Shown piece by piece: positions 41,847 to 51,151 of a stretch of 64,000 bases of DNA. The translations under genes were made by a program, and so were the position numbers. The first letter of the stretch is position 1. The number at the start of each line of letters is the position of its first letter. A model generated the notes under the pieces. The model was not told the DNA's origin. It searched no databases and worked only from the letters and a program-made list of their open reading frames with translations. The DNA comes from JBMNCQ01 sp049366715. Its GTDB lineage: Bacteria; Bacillota; Peptococcia; Peptococcales; BICA1-8. Location: positions 186,001 to 250,000 of the forward strand of contig JBMNCQ010000054.1 of the NCBI GenBank assembly GCA_049366715.1. The letters run 5' to 3'.

Positions 41847-43751
41847 ATGAATGCTGAAAGCCATAAAAAACTAAACCCGTCCCCACTCGATACGTACGGT
41901 GACGAACAGCGTATTGGCGCTGTCAAGAGAAAAAACAGAAAGAAGAAGATCCGGGTCCTTATTCAAGTGGTGCTGCTTTTTCTTGTTGTAACTGCGTTCA
42001 TAAATCTCTTCGCAACGGGACATAAGTATATCCCTGTAGCCGATAAGCCGGAAACTTCCAACAAGTTTATTGCGATCTCCTATTTCGGAGTGGAAAAATT
42101 TGCAAACAAATCAAGAACACTGATCAGTCAGGAGCGTTTAAAAGAGCATTTGTCCGCCCTTTCTGCCATGGGTTATACGACCATTTCGCAGCAGCAGATT
42201 GCAGATCATTATCAAAAGGGAACGCCGCTGCCGGAAAAATCACTTTTCCTTATGTTTGAAGATGGCCGGCGCGACACGGCTGTTTTTGCCCATCCTTTGT
42301 TAGAGGAAAACAATTTTATGGCAAGTGTAATGACCTATGCCGATAAGTTTGCAAAGAAAGATAATAAATTTCTTTCCCCTGCCGATATTAAAAAGCTTTT
42401 AGGTACCACATATTGGGAACCGGGGACAAACGGCTACCGCCTGGAGTACATCAATGTGTACGACCGTTACCGTAATTTTTTCGGACGCTTAAATTCGGAT
42501 GAGTTTGTTATGGTTTCGCCTTATTTGCGGCGTGATTATAACCACTATCTGATGGACTTTATCCGCGACGAGGACCGGCTGACCGTTGAATCCTATGAGG
42601 AAATGAGTCAACGCATTACAGCGGATTACGAGAGTATGAAATATATCTATGAGACAAAGCTGGGGTTTTTGCCTTCCCTATATGTACTGATGCATGCAAA
42701 TACCGGAGCTTTTGGTACGGACCCTTATGTCAGCGCGGTCAATAAAGAGGAAATAGAAGCTAAGTTTGCCATGAACTTTAACCGGGAAGGCCTTTGTTTG
42801 AACACACCGGATTCTTCCGTTTATGACCTGACGCGTATGCAACCTCAGGCCAACTGGTACAGCAATCATCTGATCATGCGTATTGCCGACGACACAGGCG
42901 AGACCCCCTTATTCGTAACAGGAGACGACACGGAGGCAAAGCGGTGGGATACTGTCTTTGGCGCGGCGGAATTCCGCGGAGATACGATTGTTTTGACCAG
43001 TGAACCGGATGGATTTGCCCGTATGCGCCTGCTGCGGCCATTAGACAGTGATTTTGATTTGGATGTTGTTTTAAAAGGGAACGTTGCCGGGAAGCAAACC
43101 ATTGGCTTTGGCGCTGATCGAGAACTGCAAACTGCAGTGACTGTTTCCCTTGAAAATAATCGGCTCTATGTTCGTAACATTCGTGCCGGGGTGGCAGTAG
43201 AGCTTTATAGCTTAGACCTTTTCGAATTTGACGGTGGTTCTGTGCAGTCGGTGGAGGAAAATGAGAAGGAAAGCATGCTTACCTATGGAAACTCGATTTT
43301 AAAGCATGACTACGACTATCAAAAACTTCAGGAAGCGCACCGTATCCTGGAAAAATGGTCCAATGTCAAAGCAGCAACTACGGACAAGGGAGCCGAAGGG
43401 TATGTGCCTGATATTGACCTGCTTGACTTGGGAGAACGGAATTTGTCCATCCGGGTGAAAAATGGTGCGCTTACCATCGAAATGGATGGGAAGGCGGTCA
43501 TTAAAAATTTGCAGGTAGAATCACAGGAGGGGTATTTATACCTGGAATCTTCGGCTTTAACACAGGAGCAGTATAATCAGCGGAATTTAATTGACGATGT
43601 GTATGACGGGGTATTTGAAAACCTTACGATATCCAGTCCTGATGAGCAGGATATATATTATGCGTACACCCTTTCTTTCTTTGAAAAAGCAGGGAAAACC
43701 ATCACCAATGTCCTGCAAAAAGTCGCGAGCTTCTTTATTAACTCGTTCTAG
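41847..43751 (+). CDS. NodB-like (polysaccharide deacetylase fold) membrane protein with beta-rich C-terminal domain
   Basis: 634 residues. A cytoplasmic tail is followed by one membrane helix (about 38-55). The domain at about 70-300 resembles the NodB fold, with SLFLMFEDGRRDT in the place of the TFDDG motif and FMASVMTYADKF after it; the metal-binding histidines are not clear. A C-terminal part (about 340-600) is beta-rich (DLDVVLKGNVAGKQTIGFG; NLSIRVKNGALTIEMDGKAV), like a concanavalin-type carbohydrate-binding module. It may trim, bind or modify the polymer outside the membrane. RBS AGGTGGA. Confidence 0.72.
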   Translation: MNAESHKKLNPSPLDTYGDEQRIGAVKRKNRKKKIRVLIQVVLLFLVVTAFINLFATGHKYIPVADKPETSNKFIAISYFGVEKFANKSRTLISQERLKEHLSALSAMGYTTISQQQIADHYQKGTPLPEKSLFLMFEDGRRDTAVFAHPLLEENNFMASVMTYADKFAKKDNKFLSPADIKKLLGTTYWEPGTNGYRLEYINVYDRYRNFFGRLNSDEFVMVSPYLRRDYNHYLMDFIRDEDRLTVESYEEMSQRITADYESMKYIYETKLGFLPSLYVLMHANTGAFGTDPYVSAVNKEEIEAKFAMNFNREGLCLNTPDSSVYDLTRMQPQANWYSNHLIMRIADDTGETPLFVTGDDTEAKRWDTVFGAAEFRGDTIVLTSEPDGFARMRLLRPLDSDFDLDVVLKGNVAGKQTIGFGADRELQTAVTVSLENNRLYVRNIRAGVAVELYSLDLFEFDGGSVQSVEENEKESMLTYGNSILKHDYDYQKLQEAHRILEKWSNVKAATTDKGAEGYVPDIDLLDLGERNLSIRVKNGALTIEMDGKAVIKNLQVESQEGYLYLESSALTQEQYNQRNLIDDVYDGVFENLTISSPDEQDIYYAYTLSFFEKAGKTITNVLQKVASFFINSF

Positions 43752-43881
43752 CCTCCGATTCTTGCAAGCTACTGCTCAGTATGACTGCTATGGTTGAACA
43801 AATAGACATTTATTTTCTTGGATTGTTTTTGGTGCCAGAAACCGGCGTATGATTCATCAACTTTAGGGGAGAAGGGAAGCT

Positions 43882-44931
43882 GTGAAGAAAAAAGTACCTT
43901 TTTTAACGGTTATCGTTGTATCAGTCTTGTTATTGGCTGCAGTTTTCCTTTTCCTTAAAACCAAGGAGTACCGGGAACTTGAAACAGGGCCGGAACTGAC
44001 AGGCAGCGGTGTTACGTGGGCAGGGTGGATTCCTTACTGGGATGCGCAGGACGGCCTGACCGAACTTTACTCATACGATGTGATGCCCAGCGATGTGGTC
44101 GCTTTTGCAGCTTTGTTTTCATTGCCTCATGACGACATTTTGATCCTGGAGCCTGTCGGGGAGATACTGGGGCATTTGGCAGGTATTCAGCGGGAGACAA
44201 GGGATGTGTTTTTGTCTTATACAAACGATGTGCAAAAGACAGACGGTACTTTTATACAAAAGGACAGGGAAATTCTCTGGCGGCTTTTGGGTACGGACAG
44301 TGCAACCGATGTCCATATTGAAAAGCTGATAGAAGTGGCCTTATCGTATGGTGTTGACGGGATCGAAATCGACTATGAATCGATTAAAGATGACACCGAG
44401 CTTTGGCAGCGTTATTGCCTTTTTTTGGATAAGCTTTACCATGCAGCCTCTGAAAAGGGACTGCGTCTCCGGGCTGTATTAGCTTGGAACAGTGTGGATT
44501 TTGTGAATTTCCCTCCCGGGCCTGAATACGTTGTGATGTGTTATAACCTCTATGGTACCCACTCTGGCCCCGGACCCAAGGCAGATAAGGATTTTTTAGA
44601 GAAAACCTTTGCCAAAAACAGCCGCTTGCCGGGAGAAGTAAGTATGGCCCTGGCAAACGGCGGATTTGATTGGAGCGGCGGTACCTGTCGTGCTGTCACG
44701 GAAAAGCAGGCAGCAGAACTTGCGGCTCTTTATAAAGCCCAAGTGTTTCGGGATGAATCCAGTCAGGCGCTCTTTTTCTCCTATATTGACAGGGACGGAA
44801 TCTCCCACGATGTTTGGTTTGCCGATAAAGCAACGCTCTATTACTGGACCGGGCTTGCTATCGGCAATGAATATACAAAAATTACATTTTGGCGCTTTGG
44901 CGGTAATGATGAATTACTGTCATTGCGGTAA
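43882..44931 (+). CDS. GH18-like glycosidase fold, membrane-anchored
   Basis: 349 residues from the GTG at 43882. An N-terminal membrane anchor (about 6-28) precedes a TIM-barrel domain with GVDGIEIDYES, which fits the GH18 catalytic motif DGxDxDxE including the acid Glu. WAGWIPYWD at the N-terminus and YVVMCYNLYGTHS are further barrel strands of the family. In operons of this kind such enzymes cut or edit the nascent polymer; GH18 members act on GlcNAc polymers, which hints at an N-acetylated glycan. Confidence 0.78.
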   Translation: MKKKVPFLTVIVVSVLLLAAVFLFLKTKEYRELETGPELTGSGVTWAGWIPYWDAQDGLTELYSYDVMPSDVVAFAALFSLPHDDILILEPVGEILGHLAGIQRETRDVFLSYTNDVQKTDGTFIQKDREILWRLLGTDSATDVHIEKLIEVALSYGVDGIEIDYESIKDDTELWQRYCLFLDKLYHAASEKGLRLRAVLAWNSVDFVNFPPGPEYVVMCYNLYGTHSGPGPKADKDFLEKTFAKNSRLPGEVSMALANGGFDWSGGTCRAVTEKQAAELAALYKAQVFRDESSQALFFSYIDRDGISHDVWFADKATLYYWTGLAIGNEYTKITFWRFGGNDELLSLR

Positions 44932-44947
44932 ATAAAGGGACTTTTTT

Positions 44948-46351
44948 ATGGTTTTTAGTAGTGTTTTATTTTTATTTGTCTATCTGCCCAGCGTTTTATT
45001 AATCTATTATGCGGTACCTCCGAAGTTCCGGAACCTGGTTTTATTTATTGTAAGTCTGGTATTTTACGGATGGGGGGAGCCCGTCTATATTTCCATTATG
45101 ATCTTTTCGACCATATTGGATTACACTTGCAGCTTTATGATTGAAAAAAGCGCGGGTAATAAAAAGCATGCCAAAGCTTTCCTGATCGTCTCTCTTGCAG
45201 GGAATCTATTTATGCTTTGCGTGTTTAAATACCTGGATTTTATTATTTTAAATCTTTCTTACATCCCTGCGCTTTCAGGACTGAAACCGTTGGGAATTCC
45301 CCTTCCCATTGGGATTTCTTTTTACACGTTCCAAACCATGTCCTACACGATTGATGTGTATCGCGGCATCAATCAGAGGCAAAAGAGCTTTGTCACGCTG
45401 GGTGCATATGTCACGCTGTTTCCGCAATTGATTGCAGGTCCTATTGTTAAATATAAAGACGTGGCCCGGGAACTTGAATGCCGCACGTATACGGCGGCGC
45501 AATTCAGTGAAGGTATCGGTATTTTTACGGTGGGGCTTTGTAAAAAAGTACTGATCGCAAACTCAGTGGGCTCTTTATTTGACACGTATCATGCCATGGA
45601 GCTCGCAAAGGTATCCACACTTGGTGCATGGCTGGCCGTGATTTCCTATACATTTCAGATTTACTTTGACTTTTCAGGGTATTCCGATATGGCCATCGGA
45701 CTTGGGAAAATGCTGGGTTTTAACTTTTTAAGGAACTTTAACTACCCCTATATCGCCTGTTCTATTACAGACTTCTGGCGGCGTTGGCATATTTCTCTTT
45801 CTTCCTGGTTTAAAGAGTATCTATATATACCACTGGGTGGGAACCGCCGGGGTCCTTGGCGTACCATTTTTAACCTTTTGGTGGTATGGACGCTAACGGG
45901 CATCTGGCATGGCGCAAGCTGGAACTACCTTTTGTGGGGGCTTTATTTCTTTGTGTTGTTAGTGATTGAGAAACAGTGGCTTTTAAAATATTTGGACAAA
46001 GTGCCGCATGTTGTTGGGCATGTTTATGCTTTGCTGTTGATTGTCATAAGCTGGGTCCTGTTTTCCAACGAGGATCTTTCCCGCTGCCTTGCTATGCTTG
46101 CCAAAATGTTTACCGCAGGGATCAACACCTCTTTGGTATTTGCTTACGATTGGTTTTATCTTGCTAATTACGGTGTTATTTTTGTCCTTGCGGCACTTTC
46201 GAGCATCCCGTTCTGGCATAACCTGTTTTTTAAGCTTTCACCGAAACTGCAGGGCACTTTAAAAATTATTCTTGTGATCCTCGGTCTGACGGTGTGTACG
46301 GCGTCACTTGTCGATTCAACCTACAATCCGTTTTTATACTTCCGTTTTTAA
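44948..46351 (+). CDS. MBOAT O-acyltransferase, AlgI family
   Basis: 467 residues with about ten membrane helices. The signature motifs are complete: DFWRRWHISLSSWFKEYLYI, PLGGNRRG and WTLTGIWHGASWNYLLWG with the catalytic histidine. AlgI-type proteins pass acetyl groups across the membrane to a periplasmic or extracellular acetyltransferase. The next gene is the matching AlgJ/AlgX partner. ATG at 44948, 16 bp after the previous stop. Confidence 0.93.
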   Translation: MVFSSVLFLFVYLPSVLLIYYAVPPKFRNLVLFIVSLVFYGWGEPVYISIMIFSTILDYTCSFMIEKSAGNKKHAKAFLIVSLAGNLFMLCVFKYLDFIILNLSYIPALSGLKPLGIPLPIGISFYTFQTMSYTIDVYRGINQRQKSFVTLGAYVTLFPQLIAGPIVKYKDVARELECRTYTAAQFSEGIGIFTVGLCKKVLIANSVGSLFDTYHAMELAKVSTLGAWLAVISYTFQIYFDFSGYSDMAIGLGKMLGFNFLRNFNYPYIACSITDFWRRWHISLSSWFKEYLYIPLGGNRRGPWRTIFNLLVVWTLTGIWHGASWNYLLWGLYFFVLLVIEKQWLLKYLDKVPHVVGHVYALLLIVISWVLFSNEDLSRCLAMLAKMFTAGINTSLVFAYDWFYLANYGVIFVLAALSSIPFWHNLFFKLSPKLQGTLKIILVILGLTVCTASLVDSTYNPFLYFRF

Positions 46352-46363
46352 GGGTGGAGAGAA

Positions 46364-47485
46364 ATGAAGAAGCTCAATGCAACTCTATGTATCGTGTTTT
46401 TGGTATTTGTCTACGGTTTTGCCGGCGCTCATCTGCTCATGCCGGACCGTTCGTTTTCTGAAATGGAAAACAGGATGCTTGCCAAGGTTCCGCGGGCCAC
46501 GTTTAAAAAAGTCTTTTCCGGACAGTATGCCACAGAATTTACAGCCTATTTAAACGATCAGTTTCCTCTGCGGGATGGGTTTAAAAGTATGAGCACCGCC
46601 TATCAATACATTACTTTAAAACGCGAAATCGGAGGCGTGTACCTTAAAGGTCAACGTTTGTTTTCCCATCTGCAGGAGGCAGATGCAACACTTTTAAACC
46701 AAAATATTCAAAGTATCAGAAAGCTGCAGGAAACCCTTGCTATTCCTGTCTATGTGGCTTTAATTCCGGATGCGGCCTGTATTCTAAAGGACGAGCTTCC
46801 TTCGGGTGCCCCCGGCCTTAATCAAGAGGAACTGATTCAAAAAGTATACGGGGAAATCGGAGAAAATTGTCTTGACATTGCCTCCTCTTTGCTGTTCCAT
46901 AAAGACGAAGACATTTTTTACCGGACCGATCACCACTGGACTTCCCTTGGTGCCTATTACGGCTATGAAGAACTTATCCGTGCCTTGGGGATGCAGCCGG
47001 TTGCTCTTTCCAGTTATAAAAAAACGGAATTAAGTGATGATTTCTATGGAACCCTGTACGCAAAAGCGCCCGCTTTTTGGATTTATCCCGACACGATTGA
47101 ATCTTATGCCGGCGATCTGGGGACTACCCTTTCTGTCTTTGATGGAACCGGTTTTAAAGAAGGTTCCCTTTATGTGCCGGAAAACCTTGCTAAAAAAGAC
47201 CAGTACGCGGTATTTTTAGGTGGGAACCAACCGCTGATTGTTCTTGAGACGGTTTTTGAAAATGAACCGAATCTGCTGGTGCTTCGCGACTCATACTTTG
47301 ATTCCCTTACACCGTTTTTGCAGACGCATTTTTCTTCTGTGCATCTCATTGATGTCCGCTACTATCAGAAAACCATTGAAGATTATATCCGTGATCATGA
47401 TATTGATATAGTTCTTTGTGCATACAGTGTGGATCAATTTTCACATGTGGTTCGTCTTTCGACGGTGGTCGGAAGTTTGTTTTAA
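46364..47485 (+). CDS. AlgJ/AlgX-like (DHHW) acetyltransferase partner
   Basis: 373 residues. An N-terminal signal anchor (about 5-24) is followed by the DHHW-family opening SEMENRMLAKVP and DQFPLRDGFK, then YRTDHHWTSLGAYYGYEEL with the catalytic Asp-His pair, and VLRDSYFDSLTPFL, which carries the nucleophile serine. The protein acetylates the exported glycan with acetyl groups delivered by the preceding MBOAT. It is the last gene of the operon. Confidence 0.9.
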   Translation: MKKLNATLCIVFLVFVYGFAGAHLLMPDRSFSEMENRMLAKVPRATFKKVFSGQYATEFTAYLNDQFPLRDGFKSMSTAYQYITLKREIGGVYLKGQRLFSHLQEADATLLNQNIQSIRKLQETLAIPVYVALIPDAACILKDELPSGAPGLNQEELIQKVYGEIGENCLDIASSLLFHKDEDIFYRTDHHWTSLGAYYGYEELIRALGMQPVALSSYKKTELSDDFYGTLYAKAPAFWIYPDTIESYAGDLGTTLSVFDGTGFKEGSLYVPENLAKKDQYAVFLGGNQPLIVLETVFENEPNLLVLRDSYFDSLTPFLQTHFSSVHLIDVRYYQKTIEDYIRDHDIDIVLCAYSVDQFSHVVRLSTVVGSLF

Positions 47486-47533
47486 TCTTATTTGACGGGA
47501 ATTATGTCCGGTGATCAATCTTCAAATGAGTGT

Positions 47534-47562
47534 TTGGCCTGGTGCCGACCGTATGCTATAAT
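47534..47562 (+). promoter_or_regulatory. Sigma-A promoter of the coiled-coil gene
   Basis: TTGGCC (47534-47539), 17 bp, TATAAT (47557-47562). The start codon is 76 bp downstream, with GGGGGGTG before it. Confidence 0.75.
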
Positions 47563-47637
47563 TAACTGAACAAATATTTTGTTCCGAGTTAGCTTAAAGA
47601 AGGGTCAACTCCACAAGAATAAATGGGGGGTGTTGGT

Positions 47638-48216
47638 ATGGAAGAATTGCTAAAAGAATTTTTGGCGGAATTTAAGGATTTTAAAATTCAGGTTAATTTA
47701 AAACTTGACAACTTGGAAGGCAGATTTGACAACTTGGAAGGCAGGTTTGATAATCTGGAAAGCAGATTTGACAACTTGGAAGGCAGGTTTGATAATCTGG
47801 AAAGCAGATTTGACAACTTGGAAGGCAGGTTTGATAATCTGGAAAGCAGGTTTGATAATCTGGAAGGCAGATTTGACAACTTGGAAGGCAGATTTGACAA
47901 TCTGGAAGGCAGATTTGACAATCTGGAAGGCAGATTTGACAACTTGGAAGGCAGATTTGACAATCTGGAAGGCAGATTTGACAATCTGGAAAAGGAAGTA
48001 GATATTATAAAAACCCAGCAAGGGGAAAATACGCAAATTTTGCGGGCTGTGGAGCATAAGACTGAGGTTTACAAAGCTGAACAGGATAACATACAGCACT
48101 GGTTAGCGAAAATCGCAGGTTCCGTGAAAGAAATAAGGGAAGATCAGATATCTATCCATGAAATTCTCGGTGATCACGAAGTCGCTATTCGGACTTTAAG
48201 GCGCAGGCCTGTATAA
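47638..48216 (+). CDS. Coiled-coil protein built from 7-residue DNLEGRF repeats
   Basis: 192 residues from the ATG at 47638, with GGGGGGTG upstream; an ATG at 47623 lies before that site. After 22 N-terminal residues come fourteen heptads with the core DNLE (mostly DNLEGRF, three DNLESRF), then a normal helical C-terminal part (VDIIKTQQGENTQILRAVEH, LAKIAGSVKEIREDQISIHE). The heptad register gives a long parallel coiled coil. Similar proteins of unknown role occur in many clostridia. It has its own promoter and terminator. Confidence 0.85.
   Translation: MEELLKEFLAEFKDFKIQVNLKLDNLEGRFDNLEGRFDNLESRFDNLEGRFDNLESRFDNLEGRFDNLESRFDNLEGRFDNLEGRFDNLEGRFDNLEGRFDNLEGRFDNLEGRFDNLEKEVDIIKTQQGENTQILRAVEHKTEVYKAEQDNIQHWLAKIAGSVKEIREDQISIHEILGDHEVAIRTLRRRPV
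47707..47991 (+). repeat. 21-bp minisatellite, about 13.5 units
   Basis: Units of the form AGATTTGACAACTTGGAAGGC with few third-base changes (AACTTG/AATCTG, GGC/AGC, AGA/AGG). 21 bp equals one heptad, so gain or loss of units keeps the reading frame. Confidence 0.95.
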
Positions 48217-48228
48217 AAGCTTGGCAGA

Positions 48229-48275
48229 GAGGCTGCTATTTTTACCAATAAGGTTTAAGTAGCGGCCTTTTAGAA
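48229..48275 (+). terminator. Terminator-like hairpin after the coiled-coil gene
   Basis: AGGCTGCTA pairs with TAGCGGCCT (one T-G) across a 20-base loop, followed by TTTTAGAAT. Confidence 0.6.
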
Positions 48276-48306
48276 TATCTCACTATAAAAGTAGCAGGTG
48301 ATTACG

Positions 48307-48489
48307 ATGACAGGAATTGTTTTGCGCTCTCAACCCGGCTCTTGGGGGTTAATCATGATTTTAGGTCTTCTGGGCATAATTCTCGCTGCGTTAGTTTTTA
48401 TGCATTTTTTTTATTTATACCGGATTCACAAACAATTGCAGGAAAATAAAAAATTAATCGAAAAATTAGTAAAAACAACTGATAGTTAA
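48307..48489 (+). CDS. Small single-pass membrane protein
   Basis: 60 residues from the ATG at 48307; a GTG at 48298 overlaps the ribosome-binding site GCAGGTGA. One strongly hydrophobic helix (GLIMILGLLGIILAALVFMH) is followed by a cytoplasmic helix rich in Lys and Glu (HKQLQENKKLIEKLVKTTD). No family is recognised. Such short anchors are common and often act as regulators of larger membrane proteins; nothing here shows which. Confidence 0.6.
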   Translation: MTGIVLRSQPGSWGLIMILGLLGIILAALVFMHFFYLYRIHKQLQENKKLIEKLVKTTDS

Positions 48490-48726
48490 TCTGTTATCCA
48501 CGTATAATAAAGATATAATTTTGCAGTTTATAAAATATGCGAATATGGTAAATTAAATGAATAAGGATCATAAAAAAATTTTTAATAAATTGAAAAATAG
48601 GTGGAACTTTTCAAGGAATATTCAGTCACTAAAATGATAGGCAAAAAGTAGACTCAGTGACGAGTTCCTAATCGCACAGATACAAATAATCCTTTGAGGC
48701 TGCCTATTTGGAAAGGGGTGACTTGG
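48490..48726. other. Spacer before nfeD
   Basis: AT-rich spacer. GTCACT (48633 region) and AGTGAC (48657 region) form a possible loose hairpin within GGAA...TTCC. A single DnaA-box-like TTATCCACG at 48494 is not supported by further boxes. Confidence 0.4.
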
Positions 48727-50034
48727 TTGACAAAAAAATTAGGAGCATTAGTAATAATACTGGTATTCATGGTTCTATTGGTTTCACCTGTGATTGCTGC
48801 TCCGGCTAGGCTGGTTATGATAGTACCCATAGAAAAAACGGTAGAGCAGGGTTTGGCTTCTTTTGTAGAAAGAGCCTTTCAGGAAGCTGAGAAGGAGAAT
48901 GCAGATTTGATCATTGTTGAACTGGATACTCCCGGAGGATTAATAGATGCAGCTAAGGAAATCAAAGACGCGATTATGAACTCCAAAATACCTACGGCTG
49001 CACTGATAAAAAGCCAGGCTTTATCGGCAGGTTCCTACATTGCTCTGGCCTGCGATCATATTGCTATGCAGCCGGGAACAACCATCGGTGATGCCGAACC
49101 TAGAGTAGGCGGGGAGCGGGCCGATGAGAAGATTCTTTCTGCTTGGCGGGAAGAACTGGCAACTGTTGCCGAAGCCCATGGACGGGACCCGGAAATCGCC
49201 AGGGCTTTTGCCGATCGGGATATGGAAATAGCAGGAATAGTGAATAAAGATAAATTATTAACCCTTACCCCTAAAGATGCTGTTAGGTTGGGAATGGCTG
49301 ATTATCAGGTGGCCGACCGGGAAGAGTTACTGGGTATTTTAGGTTTGGAAGATGCCCGGCTTATTTCTGCCGATCCTACTGTTGCTGAGAAGGTCTCCCG
49401 CTTCGTTACAAATCCTTATGTGGCCCCGGTGCTTTTAACGATAGGAATTGCCGGAATAGTTATCGAAATTATGACTGTTGGTTTTGGTATTTTCGGTTTA
49501 ATCGGTCTGTCCTCTTTAGCTCTGTTTTTTGGTGGACATCTCATAGCCGGCTTTTCCGGCTGGGAAGCGGTACTTTTGTTTCTTTTGGGACTAATCCTGA
49601 TGGTCATTGAAGCTTTTGTACCCGGCTTTGGCATTTTTGGTATTGGCGGGCTCCTGGCTTTTATTACCAGTATTTTCTTAGTTTCCCCGGGATTTGAAGC
49701 TGCTCTGATTTCTCTGACGATTGCCATAATCGGGACGGTTGTTCTGGTATTGGTAAGTATGAGATTCCTTACTACCCGTAATTTTTGGAAAAGAATTATT
49801 CTGGGCAATAAACTGGTTACCGAAGATGGCTATATAGCCAGCCGGCAGGATTTAAGCCAGTATATAGGAGAAGAAGGAAAAGCCTTAACAGTTTTACGCC
49901 CGGCGGGTACGGTGGAATTGGAACGAGGTTTAAGGCTGGATGTTGTGTCGGGAGGAGAATATATAGAAAAAGAAAGCAGGGTTAGAATAATAAAGGTGGA
50001 AGGTAATAGGGTAATTGTAAGAAAAATTGATTAA
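48727..50034 (+). CDS. NfeD-like membrane serine protease
   Basis: 435 residues from the TTG at 48727 (AAAGGGGTGA upstream); GTG 48718 and TTG 48694 are alternatives. A signal peptide (ALVIILVFMVLLVSPVIAAP) leads to a ClpP-class protease domain with LDTPGGLIDAA and the nucleophile serine in SQALSAGSYIAL, then a lysine-containing region. Four or five membrane helices follow (about 245-360), then the OB-fold NfeD C-terminal domain (about 375-435). Long NfeD proteins pair with flotillins; the next gene, 12 bp downstream, is floA. Confidence 0.93.
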   Translation: MTKKLGALVIILVFMVLLVSPVIAAPARLVMIVPIEKTVEQGLASFVERAFQEAEKENADLIIVELDTPGGLIDAAKEIKDAIMNSKIPTAALIKSQALSAGSYIALACDHIAMQPGTTIGDAEPRVGGERADEKILSAWREELATVAEAHGRDPEIARAFADRDMEIAGIVNKDKLLTLTPKDAVRLGMADYQVADREELLGILGLEDARLISADPTVAEKVSRFVTNPYVAPVLLTIGIAGIVIEIMTVGFGIFGLIGLSSLALFFGGHLIAGFSGWEAVLLFLLGLILMVIEAFVPGFGIFGIGGLLAFITSIFLVSPGFEAALISLTIAIIGTVVLVLVSMRFLTTRNFWKRIILGNKLVTEDGYIASRQDLSQYIGEEGKALTVLRPAGTVELERGLRLDVVSGGEYIEKESRVRIIKVEGNRVIVRKID

Positions 50035-50046
50035 AGGAGGAAACAT

Positions 50047-51033
50047 ATGTTTTTTGAATTGTCATTGTTAGTCATGTTTGTGTTCATTATTTTAGCGGTA
50101 GTTATTTTATTGACTTTTATTCCTATAGGGCTATGGATTTCGGCTTTAGCAGCAGGAGTAAAAGTAGGTCTGTTTACCCTCATCGGTATGCGCCTGCGGA
50201 GAGTAACACCCTCCAAAATTGTTATGCCGCTGATTAAAGCGGTAAAGGCAGGGCTGGATTTAGATACTTCTAAATTAGAGGCTCATTATTTGGCAGGGGG
50301 TAATGTCGACAGGGTTGTTGATGCTTTAATCGCAGCTCAAAGGGCCGGGATAGATTTAAATTTCTCCCGGGCAGCCGCTATAGATTTAGCGGGGAGAAAC
50401 GTGAAAGAGGCCGTTACGGTATCTGTAACACCTAAAGTTATTGAGACCCCTGTAGTTGCTGCTATGGCTAAGGACGGCATCCAGGTAAAGGCAACTGCCC
50501 GGGTTACCGTACGGGCCAATATTGAGCGTTTAGTAGGGGGCGCAGGTGAAGAAACCATTATTGCCCGGGTTGGAGAAGGTATTGTTACGACTATAGGTAG
50601 TGCGGTTTCCCATAAAAATGTTTTGGAAAATCCCGACAGTATCTCTAAGACTGTTTTAGCCAAAGGTTTAGATGCCGGTACGGCTTTTGAAATATTATCT
50701 ATTGATATAGCTGATGTTGATGTAGGTAAAAACATTGGCGCCGAATTGCAAACCGACCAGGCAGAAGCCGATAAGAAAATTGCTCAGGCTAAAGCTGAGG
50801 AGCGGAGAGCAATGGCAGTAGCTCAGGAACAGGAGATGAGAGCCAAAGTTCAGGAAATGAGAGCTAAGGTTGTAGAAGCGGAAGCAGATGTTCCCAGAGC
50901 TATGGCGCAAGCTTTAAAAGAAGGCAAACTGGGTGTCATGGATTATTATAACATGCAAAATATTTTAGCTGATACTTCCATGCGGGAAAATATTGCAAAA
51001 ACAACCGGCCAGGAAAATCCTGCCCAAGAGTAA
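50047..51033 (+). CDS. floA: Flotillin-like protein FloA
   Basis: 328 residues, full length. An N-terminal membrane hairpin (LLVMFVFIILAVVILLTFIP) precedes RRVTPSKIVMPLIKAVKAGL and the SPFH-type domain, then an Ala/Glu-rich coiled coil (QAEADKKIAQAKAEERRAMA). It organises membrane microdomains in Bacillus, where the order yqeZ(nfeD)-floA is the same. AAAGGAGGAAACAT precedes the ATG. Confidence 0.96.
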   Translation: MFFELSLLVMFVFIILAVVILLTFIPIGLWISALAAGVKVGLFTLIGMRLRRVTPSKIVMPLIKAVKAGLDLDTSKLEAHYLAGGNVDRVVDALIAAQRAGIDLNFSRAAAIDLAGRNVKEAVTVSVTPKVIETPVVAAMAKDGIQVKATARVTVRANIERLVGGAGEETIIARVGEGIVTTIGSAVSHKNVLENPDSISKTVLAKGLDAGTAFEILSIDIADVDVGKNIGAELQTDQAEADKKIAQAKAEERRAMAVAQEQEMRAKVQEMRAKVVEAEADVPRAMAQALKEGKLGVMDYYNMQNILADTSMRENIAKTTGQENPAQE

Positions 51034-51151
51034 CAAATAACAGTTAGCCGTTAGGAAGGAATTTGACATCTTTGGGATGTATTAAGCAGTAATACGAAAA
51101 AACAAACCCATTACGATCAATCATCATTTTACGGATGCTGTTAAAAATTAC

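Noticed and set aside
47707..47991. CRISPR array
   Set aside because: Units are directly tandem without spacers and lie inside a coding sequence; no cas gene is present.
47688..48099. Long open frames on the minus strand and in other plus frames across the repeat
   Set aside because: They exist only because the 21-bp repeat is a multiple of three and lacks stops in all frames; only the plus frame from 47638 has RBS, promoter and heptad pattern.
48494..48502. DnaA box / replication origin
   Set aside because: A single near-match TTATCCACG without neighbours, dnaA or an AT-rich unwinding element in context.
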